DNA from: Phycisphaerales bacterium | GTDB lineage: Bacteria > Planctomycetota > Phycisphaerae > Phycisphaerales > SM1A02 | Reading direction: 5' to 3' | Assembly: GCA_014238785.1 (NCBI GenBank) | Contig: JABAAL010000011.1 | Span: forward strand, 1 to 64,000 | DNA length: 64,000 bases | Shown here: positions 51,330-60,066 of the stretch, one piece after another | Position numbering within the stretch: the first letter of the stretch is position 1 | Layout of the letters: each line of letters begins with the position of its first letter | Program-made: the position numbers and the translations under genes | The notes under the pieces: generated by a model | What the model was told of the DNA's origin: nothing | The model's database searches: none | The model's input: only the letters and a program-made list of their open reading frames with translations

Positions 51330-51923
51330 ATGAACGATTTGAATGATAAAATTGAACGATTTCAGAACATGGCAGCGGCTGATCCGTCAAATGACATGGC
51401 GCACTTCAGCTTAGGTTCTGCGTATTTAGAGGCGCAGAAGTATAGCGAAGCAGCCACCAGCTTTGAAGCATGTGTGAAATTAAATCCAGAAATGACAAGA
51501 GCGATGGAACTTGGCGGTTCAGCACTCATGCAAATGGGAAATAAGGCTGAAGCAACAAAGGTGCTCACTCAGGGATATGAGCAAGCAGCTTCCAAAGGTG
51601 AGATGAGAGTGAAGGACGGAATTGCAGCAATTCTAGAAGCTGCAGGAATCGAGATTCCTACCGTTGAACAAGTTGCAACGGGCGAATCAGGAGAAAAGCT
51701 AAATGAGGCTCCACTACCGGGCGCAACTGGGCAATGGATTTTTGAAAATGTTGATGAAGTTCAATGGGAAGCTTGGATTGGGCAGGGCACCAAAGTAATT
51801 AATGAACTTCGCTTAGATTTTTCAAAAGAAGAAGACCAAAAAGTATTTGGCGAGTATATGGCAGAATTTCTCGGCATTCCAAAAGATGTTATTGAACAAG
51901 ACGTAAAGGCGCAAAAAGAATGA
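51330..51923 (+). CDS. TPR-repeat protein with C-terminal YggX-like (Fe(II)-trafficking) domain
   Basis: The start is placed at ATG 51330, giving 198 residues; longer in-frame extensions cross the pyrD promoter region. Residues 1-75 hold about two tetratricopeptide repeats (PSNDMAHFSLGSAYLEAQKY, then MTRAMELGGSALMQMGNKAEA). The C-terminal part (about 130-195, VQWEAWIGQGTKVINELRL...FGEYMAEFLGI) matches the helical core of YggX, a small protein linked to iron handling and Fe-S protection. The YggX N-terminal Cys-containing segment is not obvious. The YggX match is by eye. It overlaps the next gene by ATGA. Confidence 0.75.
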   Translation: MNDLNDKIERFQNMAAADPSNDMAHFSLGSAYLEAQKYSEAATSFEACVKLNPEMTRAMELGGSALMQMGNKAEATKVLTQGYEQAASKGEMRVKDGIAAILEAAGIEIPTVEQVATGESGEKLNEAPLPGATGQWIFENVDEVQWEAWIGQGTKVINELRLDFSKEEDQKVFGEYMAEFLGIPKDVIEQDVKAQKE

Positions 51924-52618
51924 ACTCAATTGAAGAACTCTCAATAGAAACTGAAACAAGCCAACGAAGTGGGTTAGCGACTGCGGCACTTATAAGCTCA
52001 CTTATCGTGTGTTGTCCAATTGCTACAATTGTTGGACCAATTCTCGGGATTATTTCGCTGGCAACCCTTAAGGGGAGATCTGGTAAGGGGTTTGCTTGGA
52101 CTGCAATTGTTGTTGGATTAATTTCAACAGTACTTTGGATTGGAGCGGGGGTGTTCTTCGGTCAAATGGCATTTAAGTTCATCGGACAGGTTGGCGAAAC
52201 GACAACGAAAACAATTGAAGCTGGATACGAGGGCGATTACGAGGCATTCCGTACAGGTCTTTCTCAAAGTTCCATGCATGTGACTGATGAAGAAATTAAA
52301 TCATTTATTAGTGAACTTACATTGCGATATGGAAAATTTGACTCTGCAACTATGAACCTTGAAGAGCAACAACCGACGTTAAAACCAAGAGCAGGCGAAA
52401 CAGTGATTTCAGTCCGTTTAATTTTTGAAACGACCGATGTGAATGCAGAAGCATTAATGCATATCATTACGGGAACCGGTTATGATTTTGAAACAAAAAT
52501 AGGTTGTTTCAAAATCAATGATGCAGAAAATGGAGACTTGATTTTTCCAAAAGATTCATCCTGTGCTCCAGAAGTGAATAAGACGATTGAATTGCCGGCT
52601 GAGCCAACAGGGTCTTAA
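51920..52618 (+). CDS. DUF4190-like membrane protein, paralogue 1
   Basis: The 232-residue protein has two membrane segments at about 20-48 and 59-82, separated by GRSGKGFAW, the DUF4190 pattern of paired hydrophobic helices with a glycine-rich turn. A soluble C-terminal domain of about 150 residues (YEAFRTGLSQSSMHVTDEEIKSFISELTLRYG...) follows and should be on the outer face. It starts in ATGA overlap with the TPR-YggX gene. The adjacent gene is a diverged copy with the same plan. Function unknown. Confidence 0.78.
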   Translation: MNSIEELSIETETSQRSGLATAALISSLIVCCPIATIVGPILGIISLATLKGRSGKGFAWTAIVVGLISTVLWIGAGVFFGQMAFKFIGQVGETTTKTIEAGYEGDYEAFRTGLSQSSMHVTDEEIKSFISELTLRYGKFDSATMNLEEQQPTLKPRAGETVISVRLIFETTDVNAEALMHIITGTGYDFETKIGCFKINDAENGDLIFPKDSSCAPEVNKTIELPAEPTGS

Positions 52619-52626
52619 CTCGGTCT

Positions 52627-53286
52627 ATGCATCAGAAGAAAATTAACCCATGGTCCCTCGTTGCATTTTTAAGTGCACTAGGATTTTGTCCTCTCTTTAC
52701 AATCGCAGCAATTTTGTTTGGCATCCGAGCAATTATCGATATCAAAGCAAAGGGTGATACTCGTGGCATTCGTCTTGCTTGGTTTGCAATTTTATTTGGT
52801 TCAATGATCACAGGCTTGTGGGGTGGGGGTATGCTTTGGTGGAATATCAACGTGCGCGAGAAAATCGAACACGGTCCAATCGCAGCGATTATGGAAGGTC
52901 AGTCGGGCCATATAAAGGCATTTCAAGCTGCCTTTGGAAATTTAAGTTCAGATGAAGAATGCGCCGTTTTTATAGCAGCGTTACATAATCGATATGGTAC
53001 GCTCAACAGTGGGGAATTAGATCAGCATGTTGGCGAAGCAGAAATAGAGAGCAACAAGCTTTGGTTTGGCATGGTCCCTGTTGAAGCGGAGTTGGAATAC
53101 GTACTTCAGTTTTCGAACGTAGATGATGTCCATTTGACTGCAATGTTTCAGCTCTTTGAAACCGTTAATGGAGCGAGTGAATTCAAAAATCGCTTCGTTT
53201 GGTTCCGAATTGACGATGAAGAACTAGGCAATCTCGTGTATCCTGCAAACCAGGGTACCGTGGAGCAAAAACAAATTGGAGAATGA
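52627..53286 (+). CDS. DUF4190-like membrane protein, paralogue 2
   Basis: The 219-residue protein has the same plan as its upstream neighbour: membrane helices at about 9-35 and 48-74 around KGDTRGIRLAWFAI, then an external domain with the shared pattern HIKAFQAAFGNLSSDEECAVFIAALHNRYG and a late RFVWFRIDDEELGNLVYP that corresponds to CFKINDAENGDLIFP in paralogue 1. The pair probably arose by tandem duplication. It overlaps the following ATPase gene by 11 nt, which suggests a functional link to lipid transport, but that is inference. Confidence 0.78.
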   Translation: MHQKKINPWSLVAFLSALGFCPLFTIAAILFGIRAIIDIKAKGDTRGIRLAWFAILFGSMITGLWGGGMLWWNINVREKIEHGPIAAIMEGQSGHIKAFQAAFGNLSSDEECAVFIAALHNRYGTLNSGELDQHVGEAEIESNKLWFGMVPVEAELEYVLQFSNVDDVHLTAMFQLFETVNGASEFKNRFVWFRIDDEELGNLVYPANQGTVEQKQIGE

Positions 53287-54163
53287 ACCCGTCATTTCAG
53301 TGCGTGATTTAGTTTGCCGCTTTGGTGAGCAAACGGTGCTTGATGGAGTGGACATGGATGTCAACGACGGTGAAATTTTAGTCATTATGGGTGGTTCGGG
53401 TTCGGGCAAGTCGACACTGCTTCGTCACATGATTGGCACGTTTATTCCAGATAGTGGAACGGTAAAAGTATTTGGTGAAGATTTAGCACAACTGGATGAA
53501 CACGGAATGAATAAAGTTCGAAGACAGTTTGGAATTCTGTTCCAATCTGGTGCTCTATTTAATTCGATGAGTGTCGCAGATAATGTGGCGTTATCCCTGA
53601 GAGAGCATACTGATTTGGATCCGGATATTATCAAATTTATAGTTAAAATTAAACTTGAACAAGTAGGGCTTCGGGAAGCATCTGAAAAATTTCCTTCGCA
53701 AATATCTGGTGGGATGAAAAAGAGGGCGGGGCTCGCTCGAGCGCTCGCGCTCGATCCAAAATTATTGTTTTACGATGAGCCATCTGCGGGTTTAGATCCA
53801 GTGACGAGCGCAACAATTGACCAACTCATATTGGACTTGGCAAAAAAAGCAGGCGCGACAAGCGTAGTAGTCACACATGATATGGACTCAGCATTCGTGA
53901 TTGCTGACCGAATGGCAATGCTCGACAAAGGGAAAATGCTCATGATTGATAAGCGGGAAGTCTTTGAGCAACTCAGAGATTGCCCAAAAGAGAACGTGCA
54001 TGAGTTAGATGAACGTCAACAATTGATTCGACAATTTTTACGTGGAGATGCAGAGGGACCATTAACACGCAGGAAAGAAGATTCAAGTTATGCAGAAGAT
54101 TTATTAGGTATAAGTGCGCCGCGATTATCGCGTGGCCCATCCATTCATTCCTCAAAGGAGTAA
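53276..54163 (+). CDS. ABC transporter ATP-binding protein, MlaF-like
   Basis: The 295-residue protein starts at TTG 53276, the only start that keeps the full N-terminal strand. Walker A GGSGSGKST is at 39-47; the Q-loop is in FGILFQSGALFNSMSV, and the signature ISGGMKKRAGLARAL, Walker B LLFYDEPSAGLD and switch VVVTHDMDSAF are present. GALFNSMSV with GGMKKR is characteristic of the Mla/MCE ATPases for phospholipid transport between membranes. A C-terminal tail of about 45 residues is extra. An MCE protein follows 6 nt later. The permease MlaE is not in the window. Confidence 0.9.
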   Translation: MENEPVISVRDLVCRFGEQTVLDGVDMDVNDGEILVIMGGSGSGKSTLLRHMIGTFIPDSGTVKVFGEDLAQLDEHGMNKVRRQFGILFQSGALFNSMSVADNVALSLREHTDLDPDIIKFIVKIKLEQVGLREASEKFPSQISGGMKKRAGLARALALDPKLLFYDEPSAGLDPVTSATIDQLILDLAKKAGATSVVVTHDMDSAFVIADRMAMLDKGKMLMIDKREVFEQLRDCPKENVHELDERQQLIRQFLRGDAEGPLTRRKEDSSYAEDLLGISAPRLSRGPSIHSSKE

Positions 54164-54169
54164 GCAGGT

Positions 54170-55375
54170 ATGTCGCAAGTTCGAGATAAACGAGAGAACA
54201 ATGTGAAGGCGGGTGTATTTGTCACCCTTGCACTAATTCTTGGAATTGTAGTTTTTAGTATTTTGACAAATGCATGGGGTCGACTGTTTAGTACGACTTC
54301 AAACTATCATGCAGTTTTTACAATTGAAGATGGAGTCGGGGCACTCTCGTCTGGTTCTAAAGTGAAACTCGGTGGTGTACTCGTTGGGTCAATACTTGAA
54401 GTGTCACCACGATCGAGTGACGACTCGCCAACCAGATTGATTGATGTATTTTTCAAGATAGATAATAAATTTGAGTTATATGAAAATGCATCTATTCATG
54501 CTCGTGCGGGGATATTAGGTTCAACCGCTTGGCTTTCCATTTCGAATGTTGGGAATGGTTCTAAGGCTACGTCAAGCACGAAGTTAATTGGAATGACCGA
54601 AACGATGATGTCGCAATTATTGGGCAGTGATGCTGAGATTAATATTTCAAATACCTTGGATTCTCTTAGAAAGTTAAGTGAAGCCATTACCAATGGTGGT
54701 GGCGCACTCAAGTTACTATTAGGAGATAGAGACGCTGAGGTTTTAAAAAATTCACTTGATTCAGCAAGCACGTCGTTGACTTCTTTCAAAGTGCTTATGG
54801 CATCAGCACAGTCAATCTGGCCTGAATGGGAATCGTCGATCTCGAAAATCCTTTCAGAGAGTAAGTCGTTACCAAGCCAATTTAATGAAACGCTATTACA
54901 AATTCAAGAGACTGTAAAAGATGTTCAGGCAAATATATTGCCTTCAATGGAAAATACGATGGAATCGCTTGAGATAACAATGTCATCTCTTGAAGCAATG
55001 AGTAAAACGTATCAGGAAAATTCTCCCTTGTGGGCTGCTGAAATTTCAAACATCATCAGCAATGTTAATCAAAGTTCCAAGAGGGCAAAGGCCGCTATTG
55101 ATGAAATATCAGCAAGCCCATGGCGTTTATTGTACAGGCCAACGGATCATGATATTGCGTATGAACAATTAAACGCAGCTACGTGGCAACTACAATCCGC
55201 TTTGTCTGAGTTAAAAATCTCAGCTACTGCATTGCAAAATGCCGCTCTTTCTCCAGATGCCCCACATGATGCTTCGTCCTTAGCGGACTCTCTATCGCAA
55301 AGTGCAGTTGCATTTGAAAAGGCACGCAAGGCATTTGAGAAACGGATACAACGTGATTTTCCAGATCATGAATGA
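54170..55375 (+). CDS. MCE (MlaD-like) substrate-binding protein
   Basis: The 401-residue protein starts behind a good AAAGGAG Shine-Dalgarno site. One N-terminal membrane helix (about 15-35) anchors it in the inner membrane. An MCE domain follows (about 40-120: YHAVFTIEDGVGALSSGSKVKLGGVLVGSI...ASIHARAGILGSTAWLSI). The rest is a long helical coiled-coil-like region (about 150-400) that could form a channel or needle, as in other long MCE proteins. It pairs with the MlaF-like ATPase. No separate MlaE is adjacent. Its stop overlaps the methyltransferase start (ATGA). Confidence 0.9.
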   Translation: MSQVRDKRENNVKAGVFVTLALILGIVVFSILTNAWGRLFSTTSNYHAVFTIEDGVGALSSGSKVKLGGVLVGSILEVSPRSSDDSPTRLIDVFFKIDNKFELYENASIHARAGILGSTAWLSISNVGNGSKATSSTKLIGMTETMMSQLLGSDAEINISNTLDSLRKLSEAITNGGGALKLLLGDRDAEVLKNSLDSASTSLTSFKVLMASAQSIWPEWESSISKILSESKSLPSQFNETLLQIQETVKDVQANILPSMENTMESLEITMSSLEAMSKTYQENSPLWAAEISNIISNVNQSSKRAKAAIDEISASPWRLLYRPTDHDIAYEQLNAATWQLQSALSELKISATALQNAALSPDAPHDASSLADSLSQSAVAFEKARKAFEKRIQRDFPDHE

Positions 55376-56223
55376 AATTGAGTGAAGCGAATTCAAATGT
55401 TGTAGCGGTAACATCCATCGATGATCCTCAAGTCGATGTCTACCGAAATATTCGAGACGCGGATCTACGTGGCCGTAAGCACCTCTGTATGGTTGAGTCG
55501 GAAATGGTTGTCCGCAGATTGCTTGAAAGTGATTGGAACATCCATTCCTTGTTCTTGTCCCCAGAAAAACATGAGCGACTTGCTTCTATCATTGGGAAAA
55601 ACCATAAAGTTTTTGTTGCAGATGTATCTGTGATGTCTGACATTACAGGTTTTCATATTCATCGCGGAGCGCTTGCAGCGGTTCATCGCCCAATTGTCGA
55701 GAAGGAAGGAGACAGCGTTACAAGGATCATTAAGAATGTAAAAGGGAACACGAAAATCTCACTTCTTCTCGCAGAGGGAATTACAAACGTAGACAACATG
55801 GGAGCACTCTTTCGAAACGCGGCGGCGTTCGGGGTTGATGGCCTTCTCTTTGATCATCGCTGTTGCGACCCTCTGTATAGAAAGGCAATACGCGTTTCAA
55901 TGGGGCATACATTTTCACTTCCATGGGCAGTTATGATTGATTGGAAGGGGGGGCTTCAACGACTGAAACAGGAACTTGGTGTAAAACTAATTGGCTGTGA
56001 AACCGGTTATGTATCAAAACCAATGTGGGAAGTTGAACCGACAGAAAAGTTTGCTCTCATTATGGGAGAAGAAAAATCAGGGCTCTCTTCAACGACGATC
56101 CAATTGTGTGATGCAATTGCAGAAATACCAATGACGAAGCATGTCCCATCAGTAAATGTTGCAGTTGCTTCAGCGGTCGGTTTGTATGAGTTTCTTGGCA
56201 GGAATCGTCTCGACAACGGGTAA
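55372..56223 (+). CDS. SpoU/TrmH-family RNA 2'-O-methyltransferase
   Basis: The 283-residue protein has an N-terminal substrate-binding part (SIDDPQVDVYRNIRDADLRGR...VESEMVVRRLL) and a C-terminal SPOUT knot. Its three motifs are GITNVDNMGALFRNAAAFG, ALIMGEEKSGLSS, and EIPMTKHVPSVNVAVASAVGLYEF. It transfers methyl from SAM to a ribose 2'-OH in tRNA or rRNA; the exact target cannot be read. Its 3' end overlaps murA on the other strand by 54 nt. Confidence 0.92.
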   Translation: MKLSEANSNVVAVTSIDDPQVDVYRNIRDADLRGRKHLCMVESEMVVRRLLESDWNIHSLFLSPEKHERLASIIGKNHKVFVADVSVMSDITGFHIHRGALAAVHRPIVEKEGDSVTRIIKNVKGNTKISLLLAEGITNVDNMGALFRNAAAFGVDGLLFDHRCCDPLYRKAIRVSMGHTFSLPWAVMIDWKGGLQRLKQELGVKLIGCETGYVSKPMWEVEPTEKFALIMGEEKSGLSSTTIQLCDAIAEIPMTKHVPSVNVAVASAVGLYEFLGRNRLDNG

Positions 56224-57522
56224 ACCGTCAACGAATTGATCGTCTGTGATCCGTTTTATATTGGCACCAAGTTTCTTGAGTCCTGTTTCCATAGAGGCAT
56301 AACCCCGATCAAGGTGGTACACGCGACTTACGATGGTTTCGCCTTCGGCAGCAAGTCCTGCAAGCACGAGACTTGCCGAAGCACGAAGGTCGCTCGCCAT
56401 GACGGGAGCGCCAACGAGTCGGTCGACACCTTGCACCATAACGGTAGAACCCTGCCGAACCAATTTAGCACCCATGCGGCTAAGTTCAGGGACGTGCATG
56501 AACCGTTCAGGATAAATTTTTTCTGTAATGATGCTATTCCCTTTTGAGAAACATAAAAGTGCCATCATCTGGGCTTGCAAATCAGTCGGGAATCCTGGAT
56601 ACGGTTGGGTCGTGAACATTACAGGTTGCAGAGAGCGATCACTAACAACTTGCACGGTGCATGATTTTGGATTTTGCGATGTGTCTGTCTGGTGTATATG
56701 AACACCAACAGTCGAAAGCACATCCGTAACAGCTAGAAGATGGTCTAGAGGAAATCGTTCTATTTCAACGTCGCCGTTTGTCATTGCTGCAGCAATCGCC
56801 CACGTTCCCGCGACAATCCGGTCTGGCATGACGGTATGTGTTGTGCCGCCGAGTTCATCAACACCTTCGATTGTAACTCGAGGTGTTCCTGCACCAGATA
56901 TTTTTGCACCCATCGCATTTAACAGATTTGCAAGGTTGGTAATTTCTGGTTCGCATGCAGCTTGTTCTATAATTGTTTTGCCTTTGGCAAGAGTTGCAGC
57001 GCTCATGACATTGGCAGTCCCAAGTACTGTAGAACCAAACGGGCCCCCAAGGAAAATTGTTGCACCATGAAGTCGATCGGCACGAGCAATGATATCACCT
57101 CCATCTAATTCTATTTTTGCGCCGAGTGCTTCAAGCCCTCGCAAGTGTAAATCGATTGGTCTATCGCCAAAAGCGCAACCGCCCGGCATGGAGATGCGCA
57201 CCTCGCCGCGCCTAGCTAGTAGGGGGCCAAGTACACAAACGCTCGCACGCATCGTGCGAACAATGTCATATCTTGCATGCGATTGCGTTTCATCAACACT
57301 TGTAACGGTAACCTGTTCGCCGTCACGAATTACGTTGCATCCAAGTTCTTCAAGCAGTCTGCCCATGTTCGAGATGTCAGAAAGATTCGGAACACAATTG
57401 AATTGCACTTGCTCTTGCGTGAGAAGGGCGGCAGCGAGAAGTGGGAGCGATGCATTCTTTGAGCCATCGACCGAAATTGAACCGGCTAAGCGCTGGCCGC
57501 CGTGTATTGAAAATGCATCCAT
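56170..57522 (-). CDS. murA: UDP-N-acetylglucosamine 1-carboxyvinyltransferase
   Basis: The 450-residue protein catalyses the first committed step of peptidoglycan synthesis, moving enolpyruvate from PEP to UDP-GlcNAc. SKNASLPLLAAALL carries the active lysine K22. MPGGCAFGDRPIDLH (112-126) carries C116, the fosfomycin-target cysteine, so the enzyme is of the normal fosfomycin-sensitive type. Further motifs are TNLANLLNAMGAKISG, YPGFPTDLQAQMMAL and SDLRASASLVLAGLAA. The C-terminus is a little longer than typical and overlaps the methyltransferase gene. It is transcribed alone. Confidence 0.96.
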   Translation of the reverse strand: MDAFSIHGGQRLAGSISVDGSKNASLPLLAAALLTQEQVQFNCVPNLSDISNMGRLLEELGCNVIRDGEQVTVTSVDETQSHARYDIVRTMRASVCVLGPLLARRGEVRISMPGGCAFGDRPIDLHLRGLEALGAKIELDGGDIIARADRLHGATIFLGGPFGSTVLGTANVMSAATLAKGKTIIEQAACEPEITNLANLLNAMGAKISGAGTPRVTIEGVDELGGTTHTVMPDRIVAGTWAIAAAMTNGDVEIERFPLDHLLAVTDVLSTVGVHIHQTDTSQNPKSCTVQVVSDRSLQPVMFTTQPYPGFPTDLQAQMMALLCFSKGNSIITEKIYPERFMHVPELSRMGAKLVRQGSTVMVQGVDRLVGAPVMASDLRASASLVLAGLAAEGETIVSRVYHLDRGYASMETGLKKLGANIKRITDDQFVDGLPVVETIPAKKLIQTDR

Positions 57523-57812
57523 TTGGTTTTGCTGAGTCCTTCCTGCGTTGTGCCATCCATAGCGTTGTTGTAGGTTTCATCGTCGTTTGAACGAGGAAAA
57601 GCCTACCTAATAAAACCAGTGGTGATAGTAGCAAAACAATCGTGGGTTGGTGATTGCCTAACTTGCCAAATGTAGTTATCACACCTTTTATTATTCAATG
57701 AGAGCCGGTCTTGATATGATTCAACGGAAAACACATGATTTTATGCTTCTATGAGTTGTAATTGTTGTAATATCAGTAGATTAGAGGTATGAATAACCCA
57801 AGGAGAATTACG
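57523..57812. other. Divergent intergenic region, murA and secreted beta-helix gene
   Basis: This 290-nt AT-rich stretch contains the promoters of both flanking genes but no clear operator. GTTTTGCT (57526-57533) and AGCAAAAC (57630-57637) are complementary but about 100 nt apart. AAGGAG at 57800-57805 supports the ATG at 57813. Nothing else is seen. Confidence 0.4.
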
Positions 57813-59198
57813 ATGAATCGATTACATTTACTTCCAGCGATAGCAATTATTTCATTGCCTAGCATGCTTTTTGCGGAAACGATCCTCGTTCCAAGTGACT
57901 ACAACTCCATCCAAGCAGCGATTATTGCATCAAATAATGGCGACACTATCTTAGTCGATAGTGGAGTTTACAACGAAACAATTAACTTTCTTGGAAAAGA
58001 AATCACCGTCAAGAATTCTTCTGGTACCGCGTTAGGTACGATTATTGATGCTGGTTCTTCTTTTGGTTCGGTTGTTACATTTAACTTGGGTGAAACCAGT
58101 AATACAATTCTTGAAGGTTTTACTATTAGAAACGGTTCTGCTGGAAAAGGTGGCGGCGTTCTTATTGAGAATTCTTCCCCTGTGCTTAAGGACTGTATCG
58201 TTCTGGGCAATCACTCAACCAACAATGGTGGTGGCATTTATGTTGATTCGAGTGATATTACTTTGGAGAACGTGATTGTCAAAAATAACTCGGCCAAGGG
58301 GTCAGGTGCTGGGATATATCTAAAGTTTAGTAATTGTGTAATGACGGGCGGTAGCGTTAAAGATAACAGCGGCAATCATGGTGGTGCAATTTATGTGAAA
58401 GATAGCCCGAGTTCGGGTGAATTTATTTTAAATTCTGTTTCTATTGAGGGCAATACAGCAGTGGAAAATGGTGGGGGTATTTATTCGAAAGGTAGTTTTC
58501 TTGATGTTGAAGAATGCGTCTTTGATTCCAACGCCTCAAATCGTGGTGGAGCATTGTTCGGTTATCTAGGCGGAAATGCCACAATTATTAGTAGCTCGTT
58601 TGTAAATAACTCAGCACGTGATTTGGGCGGTGCCGCTGACCTTAGAAATGAGAGCACCGTTACTTTTACAAACTGTGAATTTAAAAATAATATAGCTGAC
58701 AGCGATTGCGATGGCGTTGGAGATGGTGCAGTTCTTAATACTGAGAACAGTGCACCCTCAACGTTGCAAAATCCTACTATTTGCAACAACCTTGTTTGTG
58801 ATAGTGATGGAGATTTTTCAGGCGTTCCTCCAATTATTATTGGCGAAATTTTCGAATGTGTGATCGGAATCGGAGCATGTTGTGGCGGTGCTGCTTGCTG
58901 GGAAATGGAAGAAGATAATTGTGCAGACGGTGGCGGCACTTGGTCTGGCGATGCAACGGTTTGTGCGTCTGTTACTTGCGAATCAAGCAACAGTTTTCTA
59001 GGCGCTTGTTGTGTTAGCGGAAATTGCGTCCAATCCACAGAGCATGCATGTGTGGAGTCGGGCAGCGATTTTCATGGCACTAATGTCGAGTGTATCGATA
59101 TCATTTGCGTAAGTTGCCCAGAAGATGTTAATGGCGATGGCGAAGTTGGTGTTTTGGATATTATTCAACTGATATCAGCGTGGGGAGTTTGCCCGTAA
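57813..59198 (+). CDS. Secreted parallel beta-helix protein with Cys-rich repeats and dockerin-like end
   Basis: The start at 57813 is chosen from the AAGGAG Shine-Dalgarno site; it gives 461 residues with a signal peptide (MNRLHLLPAIAIISLPSMLFAE). Residues 25-310 form a right-handed beta-helix (SIQAAIIASNNGDTI, GGGIYVDSSDITLENVIV, GGAIYVKDSP), as in pectate lyase-like and PMP-type proteins. Two Cys-rich repeats follow (IGACCGGAACW...CADGGGTWSG and LGACCVSGNC...CVESGSDFHG). The end is one dockerin-like repeat (CPEDVNGDGEVGVLDIIQLI) ending AWGVCP. No catalytic residues are evident; it is probably a cell-surface or matrix protein. Confidence 0.88.
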   Translation: MNRLHLLPAIAIISLPSMLFAETILVPSDYNSIQAAIIASNNGDTILVDSGVYNETINFLGKEITVKNSSGTALGTIIDAGSSFGSVVTFNLGETSNTILEGFTIRNGSAGKGGGVLIENSSPVLKDCIVLGNHSTNNGGGIYVDSSDITLENVIVKNNSAKGSGAGIYLKFSNCVMTGGSVKDNSGNHGGAIYVKDSPSSGEFILNSVSIEGNTAVENGGGIYSKGSFLDVEECVFDSNASNRGGALFGYLGGNATIISSSFVNNSARDLGGAADLRNESTVTFTNCEFKNNIADSDCDGVGDGAVLNTENSAPSTLQNPTICNNLVCDSDGDFSGVPPIIIGEIFECVIGIGACCGGAACWEMEEDNCADGGGTWSGDATVCASVTCESSNSFLGACCVSGNCVQSTEHACVESGSDFHGTNVECIDIICVSCPEDVNGDGEVGVLDIIQLISAWGVCP

Positions 59199-59221
59199 CA
59201 AAAGGTTAAATATAGAAAAAG

Positions 59222-59255
59222 AAAAGACCGTGCTGCAAAGCAGCACGGTCTTTTT
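59222..59255. terminator. Bidirectional intrinsic terminator
   Basis: AAAAGACCGTGCTGC (59222-59236) pairs perfectly with GCAGCACGGTCTTTT (59240-59254) across an AAA loop, with A-rich and T-rich flanks on the two sides. It sits between convergent genes and can serve both. Confidence 0.95.
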
Positions 59256-59279
59256 ATTTGGATAACTTATTTAAGTCAA

Positions 59280-59966
59280 TTAACGTCGACGACGGCTTGC
59301 TAATCCAGCAAGTCCGAGTAACGCTAATGCACCTGGCGCTGGAATTGCACCAGTCCAGATATTAATGTCATCGATGAATACAGCTTCTGAGCCAGAATTC
59401 GATGCAAATGCAATTGAAAGATTACCTGATACATCGGTTGCTTCAATGAATATCCAAGTGCCTGCAGCGGTTTCCATTCCTAGACCACCGTCATCGCCAT
59501 TTCCAAGTTGCAATAGCACATCGTCGCCATAAGATACTGTTAGAGCATCTGTGTCTTCGTACCCAGTGGTGGCTAGGAAAATTGCAAAGGAAACATTTAC
59601 GCCTGCACCAAAATCATCAATGTCTAAGCCCATGATTCCATCAGTATCGGACATTTGATAGCCTTGATCACCATCATAAAATGCTCCAACGTTGCCGGCA
59701 TAATTTGTAACACCAACATAGTCACCATCACCAAGGCCTACGCCTGGGGTTTCGAAAGGTTGGAACCAAGCATTGAAGCCATCACCGTTCACTGCTGCTT
59801 GACCATCGTTATTCTGTAGCCAGTGAAATACAGTTACATCACCGAGGTCAAAATATTTGTCACCTAGCAATGATGTGTCTTCGAAACTTTGTGAATACAG
59901 CATGTCAGCAGTTGCAGTCCCCGCTGCAAGTGAAACAAACAATCCTGTGAGTACTAAATTTTTCAT
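59280..59966 (-). CDS. Secreted PEP-CTERM-like protein
   Basis: The 228-residue protein has a signal peptide (MKNLVLTGLFVSLAAGTATA). A beta-sandwich domain is rich in Asp/Gly (LGDGDYVGVTNYAG, FIDDINIWTGA). The C-terminal sorting signal, IPAPGALALLGLAGLASRRRR, is a Pro-containing motif, a short hydrophobic helix and an arginine cluster (read in part: PAPGALALLGLAGL). Such tails are processed by exosortase/archaeosortase-type enzymes during surface delivery. No exosortase is in the window. The start has a strong purine Shine-Dalgarno site (AGAGAGAGAAGAG). Ligand unknown. Confidence 0.88.
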   Translation of the reverse strand: MKNLVLTGLFVSLAAGTATADMLYSQSFEDTSLLGDKYFDLGDVTVFHWLQNNDGQAAVNGDGFNAWFQPFETPGVGLGDGDYVGVTNYAGNVGAFYDGDQGYQMSDTDGIMGLDIDDFGAGVNVSFAIFLATTGYEDTDALTVSYGDDVLLQLGNGDDGGLGMETAAGTWIFIEATDVSGNLSIAFASNSGSEAVFIDDINIWTGAIPAPGALALLGLAGLASRRRR

Positions 59967-60066
59967 CTCTTCTCTCTCTTTTTTTGCGTGCTATCCAAAC
60001 ACTATTTTTCTCTTCTTGAAAGGCATCTCTAGCACCTTTTCAAAACATACTGTATAGGATGGAACA

